A stretch of DNA of 64,000 bases from Marinobacter sp. ATCH36 (GCF_023555055.1 NZ_JAMJPL010000001.1:372001-436000), one strand, 5' to 3'; numbered from the stretch's first letter, positions 15,671-25,358 are shown. Notes: generated by a model from the letters alone, not told the origin. Numbers and translations are program-made.

Positions 15671-18101
15671 GCGGGTCTTCCGGCCAGGGATGCTTCGGGT
15701 AGCGCCCGCGCATGTCCTTCCGCACCTCCGGATAGGCATTACGCCAGAAGCTTGCCAGATCCGCTGTCACCGCCAGAGGGCGTTTTGCCGGGGAGAGCAG
15801 GTGGATAACAACCAGTACCCGGCCACCTGCAACGGTCGGGGTCTCGGTCCAGCCAAACAGGGCCTGGAGCTTGGCCGCCAGCACCGGTCCGTTTTCAGCC
15901 GTGTAGTCCAGGGTGACCGACTGGCCGGTAGGGATGACCAGGCGGGTTGGCGCAAGCTCATCCAGTGTCTTTTGTTGCCGATAATCCAGCAGGCTGCCAA
16001 GAGCCTGACTGAGATTGAGCTTCTCCAACTCACGCCAACGGCTCATCCCGGCCAGAAATGGCCCCAGCCAGGCTTCCAGGTTATCGCTCAGCCAGCTGTT
16101 GCTGACATCCGGCCAGTCGCACGGCAAACAACGGGCCAGCAAGCGCACCCGGGCGATCCACTGTTCAGCCGCAGGTGTCCAGGGCAGACTTCTGAGGCCT
16201 TTTTTACGCACTGCCGTCAGCAGGCCCTGTTGTATCAGTTCGGCAGACGGGGCAGGCAAGGCCACCTCTTCCAGCACCAGTTGCCCCAGTTTTCTGACAC
16301 GACGGGCCACCACCGTGCCACCGGTGTCGTCCCAGATGGCTTCTTCCCGTTCGTGGATATGACGCGCAAGGTCCTGCTCCAGAAGCACAGGGTTAACCGG
16401 TGCCGCAAGATAGATTGTCGCTTCCCTGGCCTTGCCATCAAGCTCGGCCGTGGCCAGCCAAGGGTGTCGGGCCAGCGGATCGTCGTCTCGGAGGGCTGCA
16501 CCGCGCCCGTTGCTGAGCTGGTAACGGGGTAGATCACCACGACGCTTGCGAGCCACACGATCGGGATAGGCCAGGGCAAGCAGACGGCCCACCTCCTCAC
16601 CGGTAGGCAGATCGCGTGGGCAGTCGAGATTACCGGTCAGCCGCGAGACTGATTTGCCGATCGCTTTCACTCTGGCGATATCAACACCGTGACGGGGTAC
16701 CTGGCCGCGCAGTATGCGGACGCGCTCCTGCATGTCTGCCCCCGCCGACCTTCCGACAAGGTCCCGCTCCTCCAGCAAGGCCGCCAATTCTGCCGCAAGG
16801 TAACCCTGACCGATTTCGCGGCCCCGGATAATCATGTGCGCCAGCCGCGGATGCACACCCGTGCTGCGGCAGGCCTTGCCATGGTCGGTAATGGCACCGT
16901 CGTCATCCAGCATGTCGAGCCATTGCAACAATTCCATGGCCTGCTGCCAGTGGGCCGGAGGTGGCGGATCAATCCAGTCCAGCTGTTCCGGTGATCGCGC
17001 GCCCCACTGCGCCAGTTCCAGAACCAGCGGCGCCAGATCCGCTTCCTGTATTTCCGGTGGGGTGAATTCAGCCAGGCTGAACTGGGCGGACTCACTCCAC
17101 AGGCGGTAGCAGACACCGGGCTCAACGCGGCCAGCACGACCCTTGCGCTGCTCTGCCGAGGCTTTGGAGACCCATCCGGTCACCAGTCTGGTCATACCGC
17201 CGTTGGCATCAAACACCGCCCGGCGCTGCTGCCCGCTGTCGATAACCACCCGTATACCCTCGATGGTCAGGCTGGATTCCGCAATGGCCGTAGCCAGAAC
17301 CACCTTGCGGTATCCCTCCGGCGCTGGCGCTATCGCCCTATCCTGTTCGTCGTTGTTCAGGTTGCCGTACAAAGGCGCAACAATGACATCATTGGCCAGC
17401 TGTTTATAAAGCTGTCGCTCTGCCCGCCTGATTTCTCCCGCGCCGGGCAGAAATACCAGCATCGAGCCGGTCTGTTGTGCCAGCGCTTCCTGGATCACCG
17501 ACACCACCTGCTCCACCACCCGACCATTGCGGGGAATCGGCCGGTAACCCACCTCAACCGGGTACGCCCGCCCTTCACTGGTCAGCACCGGTACGTCGCC
17601 TAGCATGCGCGCTATAGGTGCAGTGTCCAGAGTTGCAGACATCACGATCACCCGCAGATCCTCCCGCAACGCCTGCCGGGATTCCCGCACCAGTGCAAGG
17701 CCAAGATCGGCTTGCAATGATCGCTCATGAAACTCGTCGAAAATGACCACTGCATAGTCTTCCAGCGCAGGGTCACTCTGAATCAACCGCGTGAGAATGC
17801 CTTCCGTCACCACTTCAACCACGGTTGCGGAAGTCACCTTTGTATCCAGCCGCGTCCGGTAACCAATGGTCTGCCCTGGCTTCTCCCCCACCTGCCCGGC
17901 CATATACCGCGCCGCCGATCGGGCGGCCAGCCGCCTCGGTTCCAGCATCAATATCTTCCGGCCATCCCGCCATGGGGCATCCAGCAGCGCCAGCGGTACC
18001 CGGGTGGTTTTGCCGGCGCCTGGGGGAGCCTGTAGCATGATGGTTGCCTCGGACTCCAGGGTGTTCAGGAGGTCCGGTATGATTTGGTCTATTGGAAGCA
18101 T
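15624..18101 (-). CDS. hrpB: ATP-dependent helicase HrpB
   Basis: An 825-residue DEAH-box type helicase. Motifs in order are Walker A APPGAGKTTRVPLALL, the DExH box as DEFHERSLQADLGLAL, motif III SATLD, GAGEIRRAERQL, motif VI QRKGRAGR, and a C-terminal HrpB domain ending in YPKHPWPEDPLTAE. Its cellular role is poorly defined. The frame continues to 18197, but those 32 extra codons run through palindromic repeat D, so I start at the ATG at 18101, which gives the usual MLPIDQIIPDLLNTL. Its 3' end overlaps the convergent IF-2B-like gene. Confidence 0.92.
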   Translation of the reverse strand: MLPIDQIIPDLLNTLESEATIMLQAPPGAGKTTRVPLALLDAPWRDGRKILMLEPRRLAARSAARYMAGQVGEKPGQTIGYRTRLDTKVTSATVVEVVTEGILTRLIQSDPALEDYAVVIFDEFHERSLQADLGLALVRESRQALREDLRVIVMSATLDTAPIARMLGDVPVLTSEGRAYPVEVGYRPIPRNGRVVEQVVSVIQEALAQQTGSMLVFLPGAGEIRRAERQLYKQLANDVIVAPLYGNLNNDEQDRAIAPAPEGYRKVVLATAIAESSLTIEGIRVVIDSGQQRRAVFDANGGMTRLVTGWVSKASAEQRKGRAGRVEPGVCYRLWSESAQFSLAEFTPPEIQEADLAPLVLELAQWGARSPEQLDWIDPPPPAHWQQAMELLQWLDMLDDDGAITDHGKACRSTGVHPRLAHMIIRGREIGQGYLAAELAALLEERDLVGRSAGADMQERVRILRGQVPRHGVDIARVKAIGKSVSRLTGNLDCPRDLPTGEEVGRLLALAYPDRVARKRRGDLPRYQLSNGRGAALRDDDPLARHPWLATAELDGKAREATIYLAAPVNPVLLEQDLARHIHEREEAIWDDTGGTVVARRVRKLGQLVLEEVALPAPSAELIQQGLLTAVRKKGLRSLPWTPAAEQWIARVRLLARCLPCDWPDVSNSWLSDNLEAWLGPFLAGMSRWRELEKLNLSQALGSLLDYRQQKTLDELAPTRLVIPTGQSVTLDYTAENGPVLAAKLQALFGWTETPTVAGGRVLVVIHLLSPAKRPLAVTADLASFWRNAYPEVRKDMRGRYPKHPWPEDPLTAEASQGTKKRPAR

Positions 18102-18143
18102 TCGTATGGTTTTTTTTAAGACTGCCTGTGTTGGAGGAAGGGC

Positions 18144-18225
18144 GCGGGGGTGATTATTTTTCAAGTGGAAAATGAACTCGCTTCGCTCAGACACCATTTT
18201 CTGTTTGAAAAATAATCACCCCCAC
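18144..18225 (-). repeat. Family-1 palindromic element, copy D
   Basis: Left arm GCGGGGGTGATTATTTTTCA and right arm TGAAAAATAATCACCCCCAC pair over about 21 bases with a single mismatch. The core CTCGCTTCGCTCAGACAC is on the minus strand. Confidence 0.85.
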
Positions 18226-18337
18226 ACCCTCAGGTAACTCGAAGGTTTCGGGAAAGCGTACTACGGTCGAACTCTGTATTGCACGGGCTGGTAATTTTCG
18301 TATCGTTTTGACAGCGATAACTGCCAGTTACCTGAGA

Positions 18338-18424
18338 GTGGGGTGGTGGGGTAGTTTTCCGCCAGGAATGGGTGTCTGAGCGAAGCGAGTTCCATTCCCA
18401 AGGAAAAATACCCCACCACCCCGC
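18338..18424 (+). repeat. Family-1 palindromic element, copy E
   Basis: Left arm GTGGGGTGGTGGGGTAGTTT pairs with AAAATACCCCACCACCCCGC with two mismatches. The core GTGTCTGAGCGAAGCGAG is in plus orientation. It ends just beyond the Sco1 gene stop and may terminate the cox operon. Confidence 0.85.
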
Positions 18425-18450
18425 TCCTGCCTGCGAAACATCAGTCCTGA

Positions 18451-19119
18451 TCAGGACCGAGACGCTCGCGCGTGGTTGGCCCTGGTCCACTCGTAGATCT
18501 CCCGATAGGCCTTCACCAGGTCTTCGGGATTGTGCGGCGGTTGCAGCACCGCCGTCATTTCGCCCTCTGGGTTGATCAGCGCAAAGTGGCCGCTGTGATC
18601 GACAAGCAGTTCCCCGTCCACGTCTCGATGGCTAAAGGCGGCATTGAGGCTCCTGGCCAGTTCCCTCAGGGTTTCCAGATCACCGGTCAGGCCATGGAAG
18701 TCATCGCCGAAGAATTGCACATACTCCCGCAGTCTTTCCGGCGTGTCGTGTTCCGGGTCAGCCGTAATCAGCAGGAACTCGGGCTGAGGCAATTCATCTG
18801 GCAACAGGTTGTCGGTTCTGCGCAGGTTGGCCATGGCGGCAGGGCAGATGTCAGGGCAGTTGGTATAACCCACAAAGGCGAAGGTCCATTGTCCCCGCAG
18901 GCTTTCCCGGGTAACGGTTTCGCCCAGTTCATTAACCAGTTCAAAGTCGGCAAGCTTACGGCCCTGGTCGTAAACGTAGGTATTGATCTCACTGAGTTCT
19001 GGTGCGGGGGAAGGTTCGTCTTGCCCGACCATCAGCACCTGGCGCCCGACCACCAGCCCGAAAATCAGCACGATGACCAACAGCAGAATGATCAGCGTCA
19101 GGCGAATCGAACGGTCCAT
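18451..19119 (-). CDS. Sco1/SenC copper chaperone
   Basis: A 222-residue membrane-anchored thioredoxin-fold protein. One N-terminal membrane helix (about residues 7-28) is followed by a periplasmic domain with the copper motif CPDIC in GYTNCPDICPAAM and the distant ligand histidine in VDHSGHFALI. Sco proteins deliver copper to the CuA site of cytochrome oxidase subunit II or keep its cysteines reduced. It is the last gene of the cox assembly cluster, 22 bases after cyoE. Confidence 0.9.
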   Translation of the reverse strand: MDRSIRLTLIILLLVIVLIFGLVVGRQVLMVGQDEPSPAPELSEINTYVYDQGRKLADFELVNELGETVTRESLRGQWTFAFVGYTNCPDICPAAMANLRRTDNLLPDELPQPEFLLITADPEHDTPERLREYVQFFGDDFHGLTGDLETLRELARSLNAAFSHRDVDGELLVDHSGHFALINPEGEMTAVLQPPHNPEDLVKAYREIYEWTRANHARASRS

Positions 19120-19141
19120 GAAATCTCCGGTAAATCAGCGA

Positions 19142-20065
19142 TCAGAAAAATATAAAGTGATCGACAAGCAACACGACGAAAAGTGCCATCAGGTAGGTGA
19201 TGGAATATTTGAACGTGTTCAGTGCCACCCGACGATCATCGCCTCTGAGCAAGCGCACGGCGTATTGCAGGAAACGCAGGCCAAGGGCCAGTGCCCCTAC
19301 CAGATAGATCATTCCGGACATGCCGGTAACAAACGGTAGCAGGCTGACAGCAAGCAGCATCAGGGTATACAGCAGAATATGCAGCTCGGTGTATTTGTTG
19401 CCATGGGTAACCGGCAGCATTGGGATGCCCGCTTTGGCATATTCTTCCTTGCGATGGATCGCCAAGGCCCAGAAATGCGGCGGGGTCCATGCGAAAATGA
19501 TCAGCACCAGCAAAAGCCCGTGACCTTCAATCTGTCCGGTTACCGCTGTCCAGCCCAGCAAAGGAGGCATGGCGCCGGCCAGGCCGCCAATCACGATGTT
19601 CTGGGGCGTCATGCGCTTGAGAAACAGGGTATAAACGCCCGCATACCCAACCAGTGAGGCCAGGGTTAGCCAGGCGGTCAGAGCGTTTACCTGCCACACC
19701 AGAACCACCATGCCCGAAACCGCCAGCACAGTTGCAAACATCAATGCGTCAACCGGCGAGATTTTTCCTGTGGCAACGGGCCGCTTGCGGGTCCGGGCCA
19801 TTACAGTATCAATCTTCTGGTCAACCACATGGTTTACCACGGCAGCGGCGCCCGCAAGCAGGGCAATGCCAAGGTTGCCATAGATCAGAACCTCCCAGCC
19901 CGGCACCCCCGGGGTCGCCAGCAACATGCCAATGACCGAGGTAAGAATCATCATCGCCACTACTCTGGGCTTGGTCAGCTCCAGAAAGTCACGCCATGAA
20001 ATACTTACGGAGTCTGATCCGCTGGTCGTGCCCTGCGCCGGCAGTGCCTCAACACGCTCGCTCAT
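19142..20065 (-). CDS. cyoE: Protohaem IX farnesyltransferase
   Basis: A 307-residue UbiA-type prenyltransferase that makes haem O from haem B, the first step to haem A. It has about nine membrane segments. The two aspartate-rich motifs typical of the family are seen as NHVVDQKIDTVMARTRKRP and the later cytoplasmic loop FAWTPPHFWALAIHRKEEYAKAGIPML. The start overlaps the ctaA stop by ATGA. It acts directly before heme A synthase in the pathway. It could equally be called ctaB. Confidence 0.95.
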   Translation of the reverse strand: MSERVEALPAQGTTSGSDSVSISWRDFLELTKPRVVAMMILTSVIGMLLATPGVPGWEVLIYGNLGIALLAGAAAVVNHVVDQKIDTVMARTRKRPVATGKISPVDALMFATVLAVSGMVVLVWQVNALTAWLTLASLVGYAGVYTLFLKRMTPQNIVIGGLAGAMPPLLGWTAVTGQIEGHGLLLVLIIFAWTPPHFWALAIHRKEEYAKAGIPMLPVTHGNKYTELHILLYTLMLLAVSLLPFVTGMSGMIYLVGALALGLRFLQYAVRLLRGDDRRVALNTFKYSITYLMALFVVLLVDHFIFF

Positions 20066-21165
20066 GCCGTCACCTCTCGTTCAATTGTTGTTGTATGTGT
20101 TGCGTCCGATGGCTGCGGCAGGCCCTGCTGGTGAAAACGCCAGAGCAGGTTGATCACTGCCAGCAGTAATCCCGCACCCATTGCATTGTGCGCCACTGCC
20201 ACCGATAGGGGAATATGAAACACGATGTTCGCCAGGCCCAGTACTATCTGCGCTGCCAATACCACGGCCACAAGCTGCACATGCCTCGCCATCGGAGTCT
20301 GTTTCGTTCTGCGCCACAGTAATGCCAGAAATACCGTGAAGTACGCAAGTACAATCACCGCCCCGACTCGGTGGGTGACGTGAATGGCAACCCGACCATC
20401 CGCGGTCAGTTGGCCACCCAGATAATTCGGGCCGACGTGCTGGGTGACATCAAATCCATGCACGAAGTCCATGTCGGCAGGCCACCATTCCCCCTGGCAG
20501 GTGGGCAGATCCGTACAGGCCACCGCCGCATAATTTGCAGCCGTCCAGGCGCCCAGCGCTATCTGCATGATTACCAGCATGAGACCGCCATATAGCCAGG
20601 GTCGGAAGCGGTTCCGTTCCGAGGGCTTTGGTGCTGCAAGCCCGGCATCCAATTGCTGCTTCCCGCGTAAACGTAAGGTAAGAAGTGCAAGCATGCTCAG
20701 TGTGGTAAAGCCACCCAGCAGGTGAAGGGCAACCACCTGGGGCCACAACTTCAGGGTAACCGTCCACATTCCGAACGCGCCCTGAAGTACAATGAAGCAG
20801 GCTATGAACAGGGGAAGCCGAAACGGCAGCCCCTCCCGGCGATGACGAAAAGCAAAGGCTGCCATACCAAAGACGACCAGCCCCAGGATGCCGGCCGCGT
20901 AACGGTGAATCATCTCTGGCCAGCCTTTCTCAACGTCTACCGGAGTGTCCGGAAACCTCGCATTGGCAATGGCCATCCGGGCCTCGTCCTGAGGTACGGT
21001 CAGAAACCCATAACAACCGGGCCAGTCTGGGCAGCCAAGGCCGGCATCTACCAGCCGGGTCCAGGCGCCCAGCATGATGACCACCACCGCCAGCAAACTC
21101 GCCAGCAATGACCAGCGTGCCAACATGCGCACCTGGCGGGATGTGTTGTTCCGGATTTCGTTCAA
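20062..21165 (-). CDS. ctaA: Haem A synthase
   Basis: A 367-residue eight-helix membrane enzyme that oxidises haem O to haem A. Visible landmarks are the cysteine pair loop LGCPDWPGC near the N-terminus, the haem histidines in EMIHRYAAGILG and IHVTHRVGAVIVL, the VALHLLGGFTTLS segment and VAHNAMGAGLLL. There is no ATG near the 5' end. A TTG at 21165 with a well placed GGGAG gives MNEIRNNTSRQVRMLARWS and is preferred over the TTG at 21183. It sits between the DUF-like thioredoxin gene and cyoE. Confidence 0.93.
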   Translation of the reverse strand: MNEIRNNTSRQVRMLARWSLLASLLAVVVIMLGAWTRLVDAGLGCPDWPGCYGFLTVPQDEARMAIANARFPDTPVDVEKGWPEMIHRYAAGILGLVVFGMAAFAFRHRREGLPFRLPLFIACFIVLQGAFGMWTVTLKLWPQVVALHLLGGFTTLSMLALLTLRLRGKQQLDAGLAAPKPSERNRFRPWLYGGLMLVIMQIALGAWTAANYAAVACTDLPTCQGEWWPADMDFVHGFDVTQHVGPNYLGGQLTADGRVAIHVTHRVGAVIVLAYFTVFLALLWRRTKQTPMARHVQLVAVVLAAQIVLGLANIVFHIPLSVAVAHNAMGAGLLLAVINLLWRFHQQGLPQPSDATHTTTIEREVTA

Positions 21166-21189
21166 CGGTGGATCTCCCGGCAATAACTA

Positions 21190-21834
21190 TTAACCAATCT
21201 GCGACAGTTTCAGCAGATGCTTGAGGTCTTTCAGCATGTCCTTGCCGGTGTGTTCATTACCATAGTGCATGATGACATTTCCGAAGGGATCTACCAGCAA
21301 AATGCGTGGTTCCTGCTCCGGGCTGATACCCGCAGGCCATTGGGCTGTGCCCTCACCAGAAATGCTCAGGCGTTCCATGGAACGATACTCGGCATCCCAA
21401 CGAGCAGTCAGATCGTCTGAAACAGAACCCAGCCAGGCAGAGCGATTGACACGATTGGCATTTTTCCCCAGGGCAATATTGACCTGACGGGCGCGATAAA
21501 GGAGCTCTTCGCAATCCGCCGCGCAGTTGCCGGACACCACCACCATCATCCATTCGGGGTCGGACGCCTCGGGGCCGAAACGATCTGCGAGAGGCTTGCC
21601 GTTGGCCCCCTCCAGCTGTATCTGGCTCAGGGGGGCAGGCGGTTGTATCAGTTCGCCATTATTGCTGTGGCCGGTCGGGTTCAGCCAGCCGGTATAGTAC
21701 ATGATGGTTGCAAACACCATCGGGCCAAAGCCGATGGCAAAGAGCAACAGCGCTGTTCGCCTGCCGCGGCGGACCTTTTCAGGGGAAACCGCCTCTTCCT
21801 GGTCATTCTGGTTCATTGTCTCAGCCGTTGTCAT
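21190..21834 (-). CDS. Membrane-anchored thioredoxin-like protein of the cox cluster
   Basis: A 214-residue protein equivalent in position to PA0111 of Pseudomonas. One membrane helix (about residues 27-48) is followed by a periplasmic domain that looks thioredoxin/Sco-like: WMMVVVSGNCAADCEELLYRARQ has a C-x3-C pair where Sco proteins have their copper motif, and RILLVDPFGNVIMHY matches the Sco 'alinPeG' strand. I infer a role in oxidase maturation, perhaps copper or thiol handling. Starts at 21834 (after AGGAG) or 21816 are both possible, and the first overlaps the SURF1 gene by 14 bases. Confidence 0.75.
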   Translation of the reverse strand: MTTAETMNQNDQEEAVSPEKVRRGRRTALLLFAIGFGPMVFATIMYYTGWLNPTGHSNNGELIQPPAPLSQIQLEGANGKPLADRFGPEASDPEWMMVVVSGNCAADCEELLYRARQVNIALGKNANRVNRSAWLGSVSDDLTARWDAEYRSMERLSISGEGTAQWPAGISPEQEPRILLVDPFGNVIMHYGNEHTGKDMLKDLKHLLKLSQIG

Positions 21835-22561
21835 TGTCGTCGTTGGCTCCTGTTTTGCGATAACTCGCTACCACCGTCAATATAACCAGTGCCGCGGCCA
21901 GTGAAAACCATTGCAATGCGTATCCGTAATGAGTCTGCGGCCCCATCATGTCCGGAGCCCAGTCTGCGCGGTAGGCACCAGGCTGTTCGGAATCAGAAAG
22001 CCTGAACACAAATCCGGTCACGTCTGCCTGAACTTCCTGCGCTTGCTGATAGGACAGGGATTGCACACGTCTGGGCCAATCGCTATTGCCGGGTGAAACA
22101 TCCTTGAGTACCGGTGGCTCCGGAAAATCACTCAACCGTCCCTGCAGACGCACCTCACCGCCAGGCACGTCAAGTTCAGGCAACTCGTCCCGTCTTCTTG
22201 GAGCCTGCAACCAACCGCGGTTCACCACCACCGGCCGGCCTTGTACGGGAAAGAACAGCGTCAGCACCTCATAGCCGGGAACACCGTCCCGGGTACGGTT
22301 ATCCAGCAGCCAGGAGAAGTCGCCATAGCGACCGGATATATGAGCCGGCTGACCTGTCTCCAGGCCCGCACCCTGGAGCTCGACCCAGTTCAGGCTGCCA
22401 GCTTCCTGCTGCCACTGTGCCAGTTGCGCCTTTTTCTCCTGCGCCCGATCTAACTGCCAGGTGCCAAGGCCAACCAGCAGAGGCAGGAACAATCCGGAAA
22501 ACAGCATGAGCCGCCAATCAAATTGCCACTGCCGGCGGGATTGATCAGCCGAATCAGACAT
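21821..22561 (-). CDS. SURF1-family oxidase assembly protein
   Basis: A 246-residue SURF1-like protein with a membrane helix near each end (about residues 17-33 and 215-235) and a periplasmic domain between. Family signatures include LGTWQLDRAQEKKAQL, the RPVVVNRGWLQAP motif, and MGPQTHYGYALQWFSLA at the second helix. SURF1 proteins help insert haem a/a3 into subunit I. It lies at its usual place between coxC and ctaA. Confidence 0.88.
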   Translation of the reverse strand: MSDSADQSRRQWQFDWRLMLFSGLFLPLLVGLGTWQLDRAQEKKAQLAQWQQEAGSLNWVELQGAGLETGQPAHISGRYGDFSWLLDNRTRDGVPGYEVLTLFFPVQGRPVVVNRGWLQAPRRRDELPELDVPGGEVRLQGRLSDFPEPPVLKDVSPGNSDWPRRVQSLSYQQAQEVQADVTGFVFRLSDSEQPGAYRADWAPDMMGPQTHYGYALQWFSLAAALVILTVVASYRKTGANDDNDNG

Positions 22562-22611
22562 GCTCTGCTATAGTGGTTTCTTGACCAAGTTTCCCGTAAA
22601 CAGGATTTTTC

Positions 22612-22815
22612 ATGCTGAAGTTTCTCATTGTCGTACTTATGCTGGCGGTTCTGGTGAGCCTGTTCAGCGGGCTGTTTTTCCTGATCAAGGATGGCGGGAA
22701 AACGAACCGTGTCCTGAATTCCCTGGCATTGCGGGTCGCACTGAGCGTGATGCTATTGGCTGTTATCCTGATTTCACTGTGGCAAGGGGGACTGACCCTT
22801 AATCCGACCCCCTGA
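22612..22815 (+). CDS. DUF2909 twin-transmembrane protein
   Basis: A 67-residue protein with two membrane segments (about residues 2-24 and 39-58) joined by IKDGGKTNRVLNSLALRVALS, typical of the DUF2909 family found beside cox genes. AGGA lies before the ATG at 22612. It is encoded on the strand opposite to all its oxidase neighbours and ends 20 bases from the coxC stop. Function is unknown, and its location suggests a link with oxidase assembly. Confidence 0.8.
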   Translation: MLKFLIVVLMLAVLVSLFSGLFFLIKDGGKTNRVLNSLALRVALSVMLLAVILISLWQGGLTLNPTP

Positions 22816-22834
22816 TCACTGCTGACCACTACAT

Positions 22835-23722
22835 TCAGATTACGTAGACAAACACGAAAAGTCCGAGCCACACCACGTCTACAAAGTGCCAGTACCAGGA
22901 CGTCGCTTCAAACCCGAAGTGGTTATCACCTGTGAAGTGCCCCTTCTGTATGCGCACCAGCATGATCACCAGCATCAGGGTACCCAGTATCACGTGGGCA
23001 CCGTGGAAGCCTGTCAGCATGAAGAAAGTACTGCCATAGATACCTGACTGGAGTGTCAGATTCAGGTCCTGATATGCGTGAACATATTCATAACCCTGGA
23101 CACAGACGAACACCAGTGCAAGCGCAATTGTGGCGGCAAGCCAGGTTTTGACCTTCTTGCGGTTGTCTTCTTTCAACGCGTGGTGGGCAACCGTGACGGT
23201 AAAGGAAGAGGTGACCAGCAGAATGGTGTTGATAAGCGGTAGTCCCCAGGGCCCTATAACACCTTCCGGCGGCGGATAGGCCTCGGGATTGGGGGTGTTG
23301 ATCAACGGCCAAGTGGCCTGAAACCCTTCCCAAAGCATGTTGGAGGAGCCACGATCGCCCTCCCCACCGAGCCAGGGCAAGGCAAAAACCCGGGTATAGA
23401 ACAGGGCACCGAAAAAGGCCGCAAAGAACATCACTTCCGAAAAAATAAACCAGCTCATTCCCCAACGGAAAGAGCGATCCATTTGCGGGCTGTACAATCC
23501 AGACCGGCTCTCCTTGATAACAGCGCCGAACCACCCGAACAGCATGTAGGTCATAATGGCGGCGCCAACAAAGAACATCCACCAGGAGCCGGTGGTACTT
23601 TCACCCTGGTTACCGTTCACCATTATAGAGGCAACGCCGTAGAGAGTGACCCCCAGGCCGACAGTGGCCACGATCGGCCACTTACTCTGTTCTGGAACGT
23701 AATACGTCTGGTTTTCCGCCAT
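22835..23722 (-). CDS. coxC: Cytochrome c oxidase subunit III
   Basis: A 295-residue subunit with seven membrane segments and the usual landmarks: FVGAAIMTYMLFGWFGAVIKES, WGMSWFIFSEVMFFAAFFGALF with the conserved acidic residue, FHGAHVILGTLML and the C-terminal FEATSWYWHFVDVVWLGLF. Its ATG lies 49 bases after the coxA stop, so nothing separates them. In most related bacteria ctaG (cox11) sits between coxA and coxC, and here it is absent. Confidence 0.96.
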   Translation of the reverse strand: MAENQTYYVPEQSKWPIVATVGLGVTLYGVASIMVNGNQGESTTGSWWMFFVGAAIMTYMLFGWFGAVIKESRSGLYSPQMDRSFRWGMSWFIFSEVMFFAAFFGALFYTRVFALPWLGGEGDRGSSNMLWEGFQATWPLINTPNPEAYPPPEGVIGPWGLPLINTILLVTSSFTVTVAHHALKEDNRKKVKTWLAATIALALVFVCVQGYEYVHAYQDLNLTLQSGIYGSTFFMLTGFHGAHVILGTLMLVIMLVRIQKGHFTGDNHFGFEATSWYWHFVDVVWLGLFVFVYVI

Positions 23723-23771
23723 GACAATCTCCGATGGCTTATCCGTTATCGATTGTTATTTTCCCGGCCGC

Positions 23772-25358
23772 TCACTTCACTTCCGGCGGGGTGGAGAATG
23801 TGTGGTAAGGCGCCGGTGAGGGAACAGTCCACTCAAGGCCTTCCGCTCCATCCCAGGGATTGGCAGCAGCCTTCTCGCCACCCCTCACACATTTGACCAC
23901 GATCACCAGGAACAGGATCTGGGTGGCACCGAACATGAAGGCTCCAATACTGGACACCATGTTGAAGTCGGCAAACTGCAGCGCGTAGTCCGGAATCCGG
24001 CGTGGCATGCCCGCCAGCCCAAGGAAGTGCATGGGGAAGAAGGCCAGGTTCATGCCAACGAAGGACAGCCAGAAATGGGTCTTGGCCAGGGTTTCGTCGT
24101 ACATGTGCCCGGTCCACTTGGGTAGCCAGAAATAAGCCGAGGCAAAGATGCCGAAGATGGCACCCGGTACCAGAACATAGTGGAAGTGGGCAACCACGAA
24201 GTAGGTGTCATGGTACTGGAAGTCAGCCGGTGCGATGGCCAGCATCAGTCCGGAGAAGCCGCCGATGGTAAACAGGATGACAAAGGCCACCGCAAACAGC
24301 ATCGGCGCCTCGAAGGTCAACGAGCCGCGGAACATGGTGGCCACCCAGTTGAACACCTTAACCCCGGTCGGCACCGCAATCAGCATGGTTGCATACATGA
24401 AGAACAGCTGGCCGGCGATGGGAATACCCACGGTAAACATGTGGTGCGCCCAGACCACGAATGACAGCAGGGCGATCGCACCCACGGCATAGACCATCGA
24501 GGCATAGCCAAACAGAGGTTTACGAGAGAACGCCGGTATAATATGGGATACCGCGCCGAATGCCGGCAGGATCATTATGTAAACCTCGGGGTGCCCGAAG
24601 AACCAGAACACATGCTGGAACAGTACCGGGTCGCCGCCACCGGAGGCATCAAAGAAGCTGGTACCGAAGTTGATATCCATCAGCATCATGGTGACCACGC
24701 CAGCCAGAACCGGCATAACGGCGATCAGCAGGAAAGCGGTGATCAGCCAGGTCCACACGAACAGGGGCATTTTCATAAGGGTCATGCCCGGTGCCCGCAT
24801 GTTGAGGATGGTAGCAATGACGTTGATGGCACCCATGATCGACGACACACCCATGATGTGAACGGCGAAGATGAAGAAGGTAGTGCTTGGCGGACCGTAA
24901 GTTGTCGACAACGGTGCGTAGAAGGTCCAGCCAAAGTTCGGAGCCCCGCCCTGCATAAACAGGGTAGACACCAGGATCAGGAAGGCGCAGGGCAGCAACC
25001 AGAAACTCCAGTTGTTCATCCGCGGCAGCGCCATGTCCGGGGCGCCTACCATCAGCGGGATCATCCAGTTGGCAAGACCAACAAACGCCGGCATGACCGC
25101 ACCGAAAACCATGATCAGACCATGCATGGTCGTCATCTGGTTAAAAAATTCCGGTTCCACTATCTGCAGGCCCGGCTGGAACAGCTCGGCCCTGATGACC
25201 ATGGCCATGGCCCCGCCAAGCAGGAACATGGTGAAACTGAATATCAGGTACATGGACCCGATATCCTTGTGATTGGTCGTCAACAACCACCGTGTAATGC
25301 CCTTGGCCGGGCCGTGGTGATGATCGTCCTGGGCGTGGGTATCTGCAACCGCACTCAT
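23772..25358 (-). CDS. coxA: Cytochrome c oxidase subunit I (aa3 type)
   Basis: A 528-residue catalytic subunit. It carries the haem a ligand region TTMHGLIMVFGA, the CuB/cross-linked HPEVY in WFFGHPEVYIMI, the HH pair in VVWAHHMFTVG, and the haem ligands in YHDTYFVVAHFHYVLVPGA. The E of HPEVY and the K-channel and D-channel surroundings look intact, so it should pump protons. GGGGG lies before the ATG at 25358. The long antisense open frames over this gene are shadows. Confidence 0.97.
   Translation of the reverse strand: MSAVADTHAQDDHHHGPAKGITRWLLTTNHKDIGSMYLIFSFTMFLLGGAMAMVIRAELFQPGLQIVEPEFFNQMTTMHGLIMVFGAVMPAFVGLANWMIPLMVGAPDMALPRMNNWSFWLLPCAFLILVSTLFMQGGAPNFGWTFYAPLSTTYGPPSTTFFIFAVHIMGVSSIMGAINVIATILNMRAPGMTLMKMPLFVWTWLITAFLLIAVMPVLAGVVTMMLMDINFGTSFFDASGGGDPVLFQHVFWFFGHPEVYIMILPAFGAVSHIIPAFSRKPLFGYASMVYAVGAIALLSFVVWAHHMFTVGIPIAGQLFFMYATMLIAVPTGVKVFNWVATMFRGSLTFEAPMLFAVAFVILFTIGGFSGLMLAIAPADFQYHDTYFVVAHFHYVLVPGAIFGIFASAYFWLPKWTGHMYDETLAKTHFWLSFVGMNLAFFPMHFLGLAGMPRRIPDYALQFADFNMVSSIGAFMFGATQILFLVIVVKCVRGGEKAAANPWDGAEGLEWTVPSPAPYHTFSTPPEVK

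Larger units (their letters stand above)
18102..18450. other. Non-coding region with repeats D and E
   Basis: A 349-base gap upstream of hrpB and downstream of the Sco1 gene, both on the minus strand. Repeats D (18144-18225) and E (18338-18424) face each other. The repeat-proximal flanks CTCAGGTAACT (about 18230) and AGTTACCTGAG (about 18327) are themselves inverted repeats, so D and E look like one composite unit. The hrpB promoter must lie in or beside repeat D. Confidence 0.6.

Noticed and set aside
15690..16532. 280-codon frame antisense to hrpB
   Set aside because: No recognisable domain, no Shine-Dalgarno, and the HrpB helicase domain and HrpB C-terminal region are clear on the minus strand.
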